The position numbers were made by a program, and so were the translations under genes. A stretch of DNA of 64,000 nucleotides from Martensiomyces pterosporus (taxonomy: Eukaryota; Kickxellomycota; Kickxellomycetes; Kickxellales; Kickxellaceae). Positions 47,301 to 54,688 of the stretch are shown piece after piece. Within the stretch, counting starts at the first letter, position 1, and every line of letters begins with the position of its first letter. The DNA is taken from assembly GCA_025201845.1 (NCBI GenBank), contig MU603949.1, positions 10,911-74,910 on the forward strand. The letters are read 5' to 3'. Under the pieces are notes generated by a model. It worked only from the letters and a program-made list of their open reading frames with translations. It did not search any database and was not told the origin of the DNA.

Positions 47301-50096
47301 TTTGCTGCAGGCGCGCCAGCTGGCACCAAGTCTACTGGCATGCTCCGCCGGCTGTCGCACCATACTCCAGCAGTGAGCCAGCACTCGGAGTCGGCATCCT
47401 CCGTGCATGTTCACCACTCTGCAGCGCTGCCAGCCCAAAGCAGCCACTCGTCGCCAGTCGGTGGCCTAGCCGTCAGCACAAGTGCCGCCACAGCTGCGAA
47501 TGCCAGCGCTAACGATAGCACGCTTTCATCGCCTGTGACGAGGCAGCGGAACAACAGCCAGCTGTCGAGTGTGCGCGCGACACCGGACTCCCTCTCGAAA
47601 GCACAGCGCATGCCTTCCATTGACGACTTTGACTTTGTCAAGCCCATTTCGCGTGGTGCATTTGGAAGAGTGTACCTGGCACGCAAAAAGGCGACCAGGG
47701 ATCTCTATGCGATCAAGGTGATGCGCAAGAAGGACATGATCAACAAAAACATGGTTACCCAGGCGCTTGCAGAGCGGCGCGCACTCTCGCTTCTGTCGAC
47801 GGACTGGGTGGTTCAGCTGTACTACGCCTTCCATTCGTCGAGACACCTGTTCCTTGTCATGGAGTACCTGATCGGCGGCGACCTAGCCGGGCTGCTGCGT
47901 GTTTGGGGCGTGATGGATGAGGACGCTGCAAAGTTCTATACTGCCGAAATTGCCTGCGCCATCGACTACCTGCACCGAAACTCGATTGTGCACCGAGACA
48001 TCAAACCGGACAACGTCATTTTGGCCAGCGACGGCCATATCAAGCTGAGCGACTTTGGTCTTAGCCAAGTAGCTGTGCGTGGAGGTACCGGGAGCAAGGG
48101 CTTGCTCGATGGATCTGACAGTAACGTCAACGAGGATTCGCCGGCTGTAGATGATGAGACTCGGGCTGGGGGCTCGGGGGGTGGCGATTCCAGGCTCGGC
48201 GACAAGGGCGACGAGTACTGGGCAGCTGAGCTCTCGCGGCCGGGACGTGGAGCCCATGCGCCGGCATCGGCGACGAACAACCCTCATGCGGGCAAGGCGC
48301 TGCCTGTGTCGAAGCGTGCCCATGCGCGCAAGAGCTCAAGAGGGTTTCTTGGCACACCCGACTACCTTGCACCCGAGCTGCTGCTTGGGGCCGGCAATGG
48401 CCTGGCGGTCGACTGGTGGGCACTGGGTGTCTGCCTGTTCGAGTTTCTGTGTGGCTACCCGCCATTCACCGACGAGTCGCCTGAGGCGATCTTCCGCAAC
48501 ATCCTCAACCACGCGATCGACTGGCCCGATGAGGAGGGCTATGTCGGCGAAGAGGCAGCTGAGCTTATCAACGCGCTGCTAAGACCCGACCCCACTGCGC
48601 GTGCGCACTGGAAGGAGGTGCAGTCAGCCAGGCTGTTTGCCGACTGGGATCTGGGCAACATCCGCCAGATGGAGCCGCCGTTTGTGCCTATGCCCGACGA
48701 TGATGTGGACACGAGCTACTTTGAGCCATGTCAGCGCACAGAGATCCAGCGGCTGTCGAATGCCACGTTTTTGCAGACGGAGGTTTCCAAAAGGCTGCCG
48801 CCGCTGCCGCCGGCTGCCAGGGGCGCAGAGACATCGATGTCGCCAGAATCCCACAGGAGATCTCAAAAGACGACTGCTCCAGCGTCGGACACGGGCTCTG
48901 CTAGTGGCTCTGGGGCATCGACGAGCATTGGCCAGCTGAAGAAGCTGTTCAGCGATATGGCCGTTAAGGACGGTGGCTACGCTAGCGCTGGCAGGCTGCT
49001 GGACGCCGAGGCAGGTGCTAGGGCAGAAAGCAAGGATGCCGATGCTGCCGTGGCGAAGGAAAAGCGAGAATCAGCCACGTCCTTTGCATCGCTATCTAGC
49101 AGCGACAAGTACTCGTTCAAGGAGGACAGCCATGGCAGCAACCAGGCTGCGTCTGGAAGCGACGCAGCAGCGAACAGACACCAGCCAGCAGCCGGAGCAG
49201 CGGCAGCCGGCGAGCACAGTGGCGAGACCTCTCTCACGGCCTCGCCTTTGCCAGGCGACGGCGCTGAGCACGCTGGTGGCTCAACCACGCGTAACAGCAT
49301 CAACTCTTTAAGCGAGTCTGACTTTGAGAGCTCGTCGCACCACAACGAGTCTATCGACGCCGGGTCTGCTGAAGCGGCCACGAGTCCCATCAGTGACGCG
49401 CCCTTGCTTGGTCTCCCGCCACTGCCAGCCAGCCACGCAAAGCTCATCGCCAGCCGCTCGCCTAGCCAGCATTCTGACGGCGTGCATGATGCCGGAATAT
49501 CCAACACATCCAGCAGGACTCACTCGCGCTGCGCTTCGGCAAACATCATGATGCTCGGAGGCAAAAAGGCTGCTGCAGGCCCCAAGTCTAGACGGCCAAG
49601 CCATGGCCACCCGGACAACGCTTCTGATTCTGACCTGACCGCACCGCTGCTCAGGGCAAGCTCGACGGACGAGAGACACCAACACGGCGTCAGCGGGGCT
49701 AGCTCTGCTCTGGGCTCCACACCGGGCGATGCCACCTCGGTGGGTGCGAACAGTGCAGCTGGGAGCGAGGAGGAAGATGACGCTGTGCGAGACGAAGAGA
49801 CCGAGCGCGCCTTTGACGACTTTACCTACAAGAACCTTGCGCTCTTGAGCCACGTCAACAAGGGCGTGTCGTCGTCTGGGAATAGCACGCCGCAGTTTGA
49901 GCGCACTGCACCGACTACCTCTGCATCTACGCCAGCACCAGTGCCTGTGGCAGCGACAGGGGCGTCGTCTGTGCCTGTGGGGGCATCGAGCTACCGGACC
50001 TCGTCGTACAGCTCAGTTACGGGTATGTTGCGAGGGTCGCCAATCAATGCCTATGACACCAAGGCGTCAATGCCTCCTGGTCCTGGATCCCACTAG
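41304..50096 (+). CDS. RIM15: Rim15/Cek1/Greatwall-type AGC kinase, 2930 residues
   Basis: One 8.8-kb exon. Residues 1-1640 are Ser/Thr/Pro-rich disorder. A C2HC zinc finger (CRLCERRFYRHDLNMHSDMC, from residue 1656) is the Rim15/Cek1 hallmark, followed by a coiled region. The kinase domain spans about 2107-2440: ISRGAFGRVYLA, catalytic Lys2138 in YAIKVM, HRDIKPDN (2230-2237), DFG (2250-2252) and APE (2356-2358). About 80 inserted residues lengthen the DFG-APE segment, as in the Greatwall class. LGTPDYLAPELL and WWALGVCLFEFL are intact, so it should be active. In yeast Rim15 promotes quiescence below TORC1, PKA and Pho85, acting on endosulfines. I see no PAS domain or response-regulator domain, which yeast Rim15 has. 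AATAAA lies at 50266. Confidence 0.9.
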   Translation: MDTRADTEPNSGVSGKNAPPPSPRPEAVGPLRPKEGAATKITASIATTTTTASTPAPRNSSANSDTHAPNTTAALLTQPSFDPHETPTARRAGRSSSGLGLHHHQQQQNSSLFSANTRTMSVHTPENASIYSGRSIMDSVSGEPRPPSQRSGGMSFVHKLRRLSSAALHGKVNRLFARSSNPSQDSLLASAPSSPTTHSPLDATPGNHSSGTEAQSADRRKGWPSASHSIRTTPSSNTIPFAGSPAAEWRASNAQDLPPIPPNSISSRRARALTEMATPTAARTTAESEENEPEDAPANALLHSTTTTAQRIAQPKAKGINSPLVASPLSRKSIHAPEHIPESDDIEDERTDEDAPHRSDSELVDDGRYLRPAPTPRPSRSIFPQLSRSSSQSQSIEEGRICRIRSTESSGSVASETHRRALAQRLSYQFGEDYTNELAMHAAHTPSPPDKNLVRSQSQVASDTRTPTAQRRRTALSTVDWSDSSSSLSRHNSDQRFSPPPPHPSGSATRTRQGSALSLDSPSSAMSSSYQIRRRVSSGLFRNPSTGVSSRSSVSIVSDSLQSWASAASNVDGTDAGASQRHRAQGVDSPDGNRDGTGGTAYQHGWVTPSSQQGYFDPSLLDWRFTHDGGATIRTHSSASSTAQDTISHGNVAPLLQSVGYGVQELRHGSSPSAPFSMDIRRTGSAASRMSSAGAASPDTSLHRYPSETTEYEASSVASTASNAWSAGGTPPPAVHVHVPQVARPRGGSQPVHLARAATTNAIRLKEKSIAQSNDRSAPDRRASTAARVESGSTPEPPDIDDVLEQSSARNRLRATSTSMQLDSRIAPDRIHQHISTQSVPAGPGKSPSVGDGGSTASEGSPPRQHHLHHSASQPQHHGRHVHHASLNQPHSIVTSLPSSRPGSSMSLYTMSPVSSSAGEDHMLLPPLWQPSVAMRSSPDRSSDIHVASAGLHTPSSTSSPPAHHSAISHQLRLNTSSVQRSASGHSVSSGISELLEPSSVSLARKDALWQVLVVSKSRADTEVDKILKNWKETDNGNIVCSLDTESKSGMEDDDAMILKVKRGHRRSASDVVRIDGERNEFRRRVIDLTNLIRSSSVSELSNEGFTSGITAQLYGLLTEQRTRFSADANIGALILDVLYQFSAVSQTVSQLSFPLTVFTGPRSVMSGDASPAASQYPSPLLAPDASSSRGTSGMLPSLSSALASQPEGSDTRSASGSVSGKEAADQATVLSPALPGSSRVDGTPGADSAALRDHGGSAVSAAPMAARHTATPHPDSHAGSGTASRARPSDSLSRMSSPRLLPGTAHSSTASLLSLAAPAIAGASASAGGSIGRAAGAGSATPMSLHSAIGSQSRQRSYFLMPGTPYSAGMTVDTPDSEAELPARPSLDDTHIRHTLAHQSSRLSVSSDAADGHHTGQRTKRASLQPQHQQMPKQQNPHHLHRRDQEQDQHSVVPVTPKRITRPATMYISASGYNPLDRGPDSMSRQERLARLLSQEEDFGESAPNSPIATPIKPTLGMDMEVAGVQRQKQQPASAKTVRPEQLTNLESQDSISVAGVSLAPGAQTTAKPGVSTAVPDTKAAHQGTEDETPATSQEAVASSRQSFTGQKLPDHSKGDMVASKADRAATAARPETQGESLQLRTGVGAPVDEETVVCRLCERRFYRHDLNMHSDMCVLEQTRAMKLEEANQRIKRLRDSAGKRLSDLRKVRKWDKVAIREAERVVRVAERAIVWPDGESHHDLIVAKAKFAKYTEKLERITGTSSAPPGVHSPAADFAAATAALATPTSANGLPRADIETMWLAKQLLGRIQEKCTIIEEFDKEFSRLERQAALTREAESAGGGGESTDNLLSLPAKQSDEQFLPTWSQLSQFNNRSPSGSARTSIDIAHSHIQSESGSATPDLGTLHMLGIGQTRGSRGDSFALGRRQSKPQRPNRRSFSRSAKNGMDFADADSHASGGGSRKLVSLFAALFRGHHGGFGRSKEAGGPTALRRKNSPSSFAAGAPAGTKSTGMLRRLSHHTPAVSQHSESASSVHVHHSAALPAQSSHSSPVGGLAVSTSAATAANASANDSTLSSPVTRQRNNSQLSSVRATPDSLSKAQRMPSIDDFDFVKPISRGAFGRVYLARKKATRDLYAIKVMRKKDMINKNMVTQALAERRALSLLSTDWVVQLYYAFHSSRHLFLVMEYLIGGDLAGLLRVWGVMDEDAAKFYTAEIACAIDYLHRNSIVHRDIKPDNVILASDGHIKLSDFGLSQVAVRGGTGSKGLLDGSDSNVNEDSPAVDDETRAGGSGGGDSRLGDKGDEYWAAELSRPGRGAHAPASATNNPHAGKALPVSKRAHARKSSRGFLGTPDYLAPELLLGAGNGLAVDWWALGVCLFEFLCGYPPFTDESPEAIFRNILNHAIDWPDEEGYVGEEAAELINALLRPDPTARAHWKEVQSARLFADWDLGNIRQMEPPFVPMPDDDVDTSYFEPCQRTEIQRLSNATFLQTEVSKRLPPLPPAARGAETSMSPESHRRSQKTTAPASDTGSASGSGASTSIGQLKKLFSDMAVKDGGYASAGRLLDAEAGARAESKDADAAVAKEKRESATSFASLSSSDKYSFKEDSHGSNQAASGSDAAANRHQPAAGAAAAGEHSGETSLTASPLPGDGAEHAGGSTTRNSINSLSESDFESSSHHNESIDAGSAEAATSPISDAPLLGLPPLPASHAKLIASRSPSQHSDGVHDAGISNTSSRTHSRCASANIMMLGGKKAAAGPKSRRPSHGHPDNASDSDLTAPLLRASSTDERHQHGVSGASSALGSTPGDATSVGANSAAGSEEEDDAVRDEETERAFDDFTYKNLALLSHVNKGVSSSGNSTPQFERTAPTTSASTPAPVPVAATGASSVPVGASSYRTSSYSSVTGMLRGSPINAYDTKASMPPGPGSH

Positions 50097-50265
50097 ATCA
50101 GACGTAACCAGCCCTGCGACGTGTAGACCACCCCTGCCGCTCCAGGTAGTGATTTTGTGCTGCTGTTGTTGCCAGCCAGCCACTGCTAGCATGAGGACTT
50201 TTCTTTCAAGCAGCAGATGCTGGCAATCCGTCACTTCGCCGGTGAATCCAGATCTGATCTCGGAT

Positions 50266-50271
50266 AATAAA
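50266..50271 (+). terminator. Polyadenylation signal for the RIM15-like gene
   Basis: AATAAA lies 170 bases past the stop, in an A-rich context. Confidence 0.5.
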
Positions 50272-50311
50272 AAGTAGCCGAAATGAGCTGCAGCCGTTTC
50301 TGGTGTTTGTG

Positions 50312-50344
50312 TTGGTGATGTTGGTGATGTTAGTGATGTTGGTG
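50312..50344. repeat. 9-bp minisatellite TTGGTGATG
   Basis: About 3.6 tandem units, the third with TTAGTGATG. Confidence 0.85.
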
Positions 50345-50511
50345 GGGCGGCGGCGGTGGTGAGGTGGCATTTCCACTTGTCTCCATGCTGGCCAATTCCA
50401 TGGAGTTCCTGGCTGCTTCCATCTCGCCTTGCTTGTCTTCTGTTTGCCCTACTATCTCCATACCCCCACCTGCCCGCGTGTTTATTTGCGCATACGTACT
50501 GCAACGCAACG

Positions 50512-51789
50512 ATGGGAAAGAACCGTGCTCCTTCGTCGTGGCTGAAGAGCGCAGCAGATGATTGCTCAGCCAGCTCTGCAGCAGGGGAGAGCAAAAATGG
50601 TACCCTCAAAAGGGGGAAAAGCCGTCCAAAGACCATGGCGGAGCTGGCAGACAAGCACCAGCTGTACCACCAGGCTGTGCAGAAGCCGCGCAAGGAAGTC
50701 AAGAACCTGGACACGATCTACCGCACGCTCAGCGCTCGCTACTTGGACCACCTTGCCAAACCAGGGCACAAGGCACGCAACCGGCCCGCCCAGCGTCGAT
50801 CCAGGGCTACATCTGACGACCGATGCTCGCAAGACGATGGCAGCAGCAGCGTGTTTGGCGGGCACCGCAGACATGCGCTGAGCATGCGCGAGGACTTCTG
50901 CGGCACGGCAGTACTGTGTGCCGAGTGGGTGCGCACAAGCCCGTCGCCAGAGAGACGCGCATATGGCGTGGACATTGACAAGAGCGTGATTGATTACGCC
51001 CACGAGAACACGCTTGGTCAGAGCCACCATGGAGCGTCAATTAGCGCAAGGACACGCTTGATATGTGCAGACGTGATGGATGTGCGTGGGGTGGATAACG
51101 AGGAGGTGGAGGAGGAGGATGGCCTGGTGCTTCCAAAAGTCGACATCATTGCGTCGCTTAACTACGCCATGTGCTACTTCCACCAGCGCCGCGACCTTGT
51201 CCGGTACCTGAGGCACAGCCTGCGGAACCTAAACGACTTTGGCCTGCTGTTTTGCGATATCTTTGGCGGGGTTGAGGCGACAAGATCGGGAATCAGCAAC
51301 ATCCGCGATCTGGGAACCTTCAAGTACTACTTTAACCAGCACAGCTACGACCTGGCGCGCAACACCGTTCGGTTCTCGCTCGGCTTCAAGATGAGCGACG
51401 GGTCTGTGCTGAGGAATTGCTTTTCATACGAGTTCCGTGTCTACTCCATATGCGAATTGAAGGAGGCCATGCTCGAAGCCGGGTTCGACGATGTGAGTGT
51501 GTGGATCAACTCCCGTAAGGAGGACACAGCCGATGATGACAGTGGCAGAGGCAGCGATAACGAGAACACGGGAGCGCTAGCCGAAAACGGGTGCTCCAAA
51601 TCCAGCTCAGATGTTGAGGAAGGGAGCGACCAGGATGATGGCGACAGCGAAGACGAGGATGGCGGCATTCGCAGCAGCCAAGGCGACTTTGTTGCCTTTA
51701 CTGAGCTCACCTCACGAATCGAAATGCCCTACGCATTCAATGCCTACGTGGTTGGCGTCAAGCTTCCGTGCCATGATGCAGATGCCTAA
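50512..51789 (+). CDS. Class I SAM-dependent methyltransferase, uncharacterised fungal family
   Basis: 425 residues from the ATG at 50512. The frame is open upstream but without an ATG that improves the match. Motif I is SMREDFCGTAVLCAEWVR (about 126-143), an unusual glycine-poor version seen in a conserved fungal family. It is followed by AYGVDIDKSVIDYA (motif II acid), RLICADVMDV and the motif IV strand VDIIASLNYAMCYF. The C-terminal SYEFRVYSICELKEAMLEAGFDDVSVWI completes the fold. The N-terminus is basic and an acidic Ser-rich insert (about 345-390) lies near the end. The substrate is unknown. The gene converges on an orphan gene with 126 bp between. Confidence 0.75.
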   Translation: MGKNRAPSSWLKSAADDCSASSAAGESKNGTLKRGKSRPKTMAELADKHQLYHQAVQKPRKEVKNLDTIYRTLSARYLDHLAKPGHKARNRPAQRRSRATSDDRCSQDDGSSSVFGGHRRHALSMREDFCGTAVLCAEWVRTSPSPERRAYGVDIDKSVIDYAHENTLGQSHHGASISARTRLICADVMDVRGVDNEEVEEEDGLVLPKVDIIASLNYAMCYFHQRRDLVRYLRHSLRNLNDFGLLFCDIFGGVEATRSGISNIRDLGTFKYYFNQHSYDLARNTVRFSLGFKMSDGSVLRNCFSYEFRVYSICELKEAMLEAGFDDVSVWINSRKEDTADDDSGRGSDNENTGALAENGCSKSSSDVEEGSDQDDGDSEDEDGGIRSSQGDFVAFTELTSRIEMPYAFNAYVVGVKLPCHDADA

Positions 51790-51915
51790 CTTTTAAGCGC
51801 ACAGGGCTCTTTCCTTTTTGCTTTATACTGAGTTGTGTATTATCTGTTAGGCACAGCAGGTTCTGTCGCTGCTGATGGAGAAAAGTGGATAAAATTGGAA
51901 GAGCATTCAAGCACC

Positions 51916-52782
51916 CTAAACCTTTGATCTCCCCTTTCCACGCCTCCCTTTCTTGCCTCCTCTGGCGCCACCGCGCTTTTGCTTGCTGCTTGCTGGTCTC
52001 TCTGCAGTCGGCGGCAGTTTGACCGGGTCACTGTTGGTGGCACTGGTAGTAGGAGCGGCATCGGGGACAGGAGTGCTGTCATCCATTTCCTGAAGGGAAG
52101 CGGCGGGTCCAGTGGCAGACGGCTCCTCGTCAATAGATGGTATTTTAGCAGTGCCAGTCTTTGCGCTTGATACCGAATCTGGTTCGGTAGCGTCGCTATT
52201 CTCTGCAGCTGTAATACTACGCGATTCCTCCATGCTAACGCTATCTTGAGCAGCAGCAACATCCTGCACATCTTCCGCCCCAGCATCGGCAGCTATGTCA
52301 GGCGGCTCGGCAGACAGAGGTGCTGCCCACATAGTGGCTTCGCTGAATGGTGTTGACTCGCTGCTCTCCGCTGGTGCCTTCGGGCGAAACTTGCTGGCAT
52401 GCACGCTTGGCAAGTACTCAAACTGCGGCGTGATTGCAACGAGCTGCTCCTGATTTGCGCTGCCCTCGGCTTCGGGGTCTCCCTCTTGCATAGCCTGGAA
52501 CCAGGCACATGCTGGCTCTTCACCACCAGCGACATGGGCTTCAGAACTGCCGCTGTCATTGCTGCTGCTGGCAATCCCGAGGACCGAGTATATCAAGCTC
52601 TGGGCGATGCGAGCGTAGAACAGCGGGTTCAGGTACTGCAGTATGTACACCAGCTTCCTAGGGCCCAGCGCTCCGGCGGTTGTAACAGCCATTGTGGCTG
52701 GCAATGGCAACGAGCCAGGCTCTTTGATCGGCGGCCCGCTGCTCGCGCTGCCACCATCTTCTTCACTCATTATCGCCGACAT
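51916..52782 (-). CDS. Orphan protein with one conserved-looking hydrophobic patch
   Basis: 288 residues from the ATG at 52782. A second ATG lies four codons later. I do not recognise it. Residues about 40-70 (GPRKLVYILQYLNPLFYARIAQSLIYSVLG) form an amphipathic or hydrophobic segment that may associate with membranes. The rest is acidic, Ser/Ala/Pro-rich and disordered. The C-terminus is strongly basic with Lys/Arg/Gly (KKGRRGKGRSK). A nuclear or membrane role cannot be decided. Coding status rests on a clean long frame and a codon style like its neighbours. Confidence 0.55.
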   Translation of the reverse strand: MSAIMSEEDGGSASSGPPIKEPGSLPLPATMAVTTAGALGPRKLVYILQYLNPLFYARIAQSLIYSVLGIASSSNDSGSSEAHVAGGEEPACAWFQAMQEGDPEAEGSANQEQLVAITPQFEYLPSVHASKFRPKAPAESSESTPFSEATMWAAPLSAEPPDIAADAGAEDVQDVAAAQDSVSMEESRSITAAENSDATEPDSVSSAKTGTAKIPSIDEEPSATGPAASLQEMDDSTPVPDAAPTTSATNSDPVKLPPTAERPASSKQKRGGARGGKKGRRGKGRSKV

Positions 52783-53218
52783 TAGCTAGTGAAGGCGCAG
52801 TACGAATATTAATATATGGTGAAACTGAAACAGCGAGGAGAGGAGGAGACCTACTCCTTTCTATCTGTTTGCAATAGCGTGATTATATTCGCGTCTTTTT
52901 TGCCCGCCTCTGTCCCCCCCCGCACGCACATTGACCAAAAACACCGTCTATCGCCTTGTCTCCACGCGGCATTCTTGTTTTCCGACATTGCTCAACTACC
53001 GTTGTTGAACAGTAGCCTCGCCAAAAGCAGTAGATCACACAATGCAGGTGGCAATGGGGAGAGGACAAAGCACCTCCATATTCCGTCGCACTACCAAGAA
53101 CCGCAGCTGCATGCCTAAACCTTGACTTTTGCTGCAGGCCACAGCGATCAGCGGGTTATTGATGCTTGCTCTACTGGTTACTACAGCTCCAGATTCTAGA
53201 AGAAAAGGGGCTACTTAT
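52783..53218. other. Intergenic region between the orphan and Rpr2/Snm1-like genes
   Basis: 436 bp. It contains the orphan gene promoter (minus strand) and the 3' end of the next minus-strand gene. No gene or RNA is recognised. Confidence 0.5.
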
Positions 53219-54181
53219 CTACAGACTAGAAAGGAAGCTGCTTAGGCTCAGCGACCCTTCTTTTTTGTTCTTCTCTTCAGTTTTCTTCTTGTTGTTGGCG
53301 GCAACCATAGCCAGGAGATTGCTCTTCTTGCTCTTCTTCTTCTTGGTCGAGGGGTTGGCTGCTCCATCGGGCGTTTGGGCTCTTGTGCTGGGATTGTTCG
53401 TGGGAGAAGCAGCTGCTCCTGTAGCCGCAGATCGGCTGTGGATGGCCTTGTTTCTGTGGTCCATTGGCGCTGCTGTCTGTTGTCTTGCTGGCGTCGCTGA
53501 ATGAGCCATACTGCTGTGCCGAGCCTTGTGGTCTTTTTGTTTGTTCGTGCTGTCCTTGATCTCTGGGACATTGTCTTGCTTGTGCAATGCTGCTGCTGCT
53601 GCTGATTCGTGCTTTGGGTTTCTGGTAGACGGATCGGGTACATCTAATCCAGCGAGGCGCAGCTGGGTGTTGGTTGCGCCTGGATATACGATGCGTGAGT
53701 CGCACAGACCGCACGCATACTCCACTGTGTTTCTCTGGTCTTTGAGTGCAGCCAGGTGGTCCTCCCTGGACATCACTGTTTTCCCCGTCGGCAAGACTGC
53801 ATTAAGCCTAACACGTACAAGTCGACGGCCAGCCTGAGCATTGCTACTCGGTTTGCTCTTCTGCTTCTTGCCTGCAGTTTTTGTAACTCTACCCTGCCGC
53901 TTCTTGTCGCTATTCTTGACTGGTGCTACTTTCGGCGCTATGTTCGATCGAGCTGCTGCCCTAACAATAGAGACGCGCGAGACACTTCGGCCGTCGACAA
54001 GCGCTGATCCGCAGTATAGACATGTGTGCCTGGATATCGCATCCGACACCCGCTGGTCCCCGAGTCCCACGAGGAGCTCGTTGCCGTAATACGCCGCCAG
54101 CTGAGGGCATATGCCGAATGCCATGCGAGATGCGGTGTGGAGATGCTCCAGCCGCGCGCTCTGGGCCCCTTCTGTGTTCAT
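53219..54181 (-). CDS. RNase P/MRP subunit of the Rpr2/Rpp21/Snm1 type (divergent)
   Basis: 320 residues from the ATG at 54181. The upstream open frame begins with a non-ATG. The helical N-terminus (ARLEHLHTASRMAFGICPQLAAYYGNELL) matches the Rpr2/Rpp21/Snm1 helix pair. Zinc-ligand pairs CLYC (54, 57) and CGLC (157, 160) match the zinc ribbon of that family. The linker between them is about 100 residues, Lys/Arg-rich, against roughly 25-30 in Rpp21. The C-terminal 150 residues are disordered and Lys/Ser-rich. Family members bind RNA in pre-tRNA or pre-rRNA processing complexes. Assignment to Rpr2 or Snm1 cannot be settled from this view. Confidence 0.65.
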   Translation of the reverse strand: MNTEGAQSARLEHLHTASRMAFGICPQLAAYYGNELLVGLGDQRVSDAISRHTCLYCGSALVDGRSVSRVSIVRAAARSNIAPKVAPVKNSDKKRQGRVTKTAGKKQKSKPSSNAQAGRRLVRVRLNAVLPTGKTVMSREDHLAALKDQRNTVEYACGLCDSRIVYPGATNTQLRLAGLDVPDPSTRNPKHESAAAAALHKQDNVPEIKDSTNKQKDHKARHSSMAHSATPARQQTAAPMDHRNKAIHSRSAATGAAASPTNNPSTRAQTPDGAANPSTKKKKSKKSNLLAMVAANNKKKTEEKNKKEGSLSLSSFLSSL

Positions 54182-54688
54182 TGCCACAAATAATGGGGCT
54201 GGTGTGTCCTTTGGAAGCAAAGATGGCGGTGGGAAATGGAGGTGGAGGCTGCTTGTGGCCCGTGGTCTCGAGGATTGAGCCGACTCAGCATACCGTGCTC
54301 CACTCGCCCCTTGTGGGAGACAGCCGGTGATGTGGCTTGGACCTTTGTGTCTGTTTGTGGTAGCTTTGTTTACCTTTAGTTTCACAAGGCGCTGTGTCTG
54401 CGGTCGCCCTGTGCTCTGCTTTCTTGCTCTGCTTTCTACTCTCCGCTCCTGGCAATCTCTGGACACTGCAGCTTTGTAATTTATTGCTTATTTCAAGCGA
54501 GCTACGCTAGTACCACACACACACACAATATGGAGGTACGAATAATTTCCAACAGTTTGTGCTTGTCAGCATTCCCGTGGCTTGTTGTCCAATCTGCCAA
54601 CACGAGAATAGTGTCTAACAGCCTGCGTGCTTCTGTATTGTCGCCATTTACATGTGGATAGGGAACCCAGGCGGCAAGCAGCCAGAGC
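54182..54688. other. Divergent promoter region, Rpr2/Snm1-like / UEV genes
   Basis: 507 bp. A CA dinucleotide run lies near 54512-54527. No gene is supported. Confidence 0.5.

Larger units (their letters stand above)
50097..50511. other. Intergenic region between RIM15-like and methyltransferase genes
   Basis: 415 bp. It holds the kinase 3' untranslated region, a 9-bp minisatellite at 50312-50344 and the methyltransferase promoter. No gene is seen. Confidence 0.5.

Noticed and set aside
51914..51923. Telomere-like CCCTAAACCT
   Set aside because: A single short match overlapping the stop region of a gene, without tandem copies.
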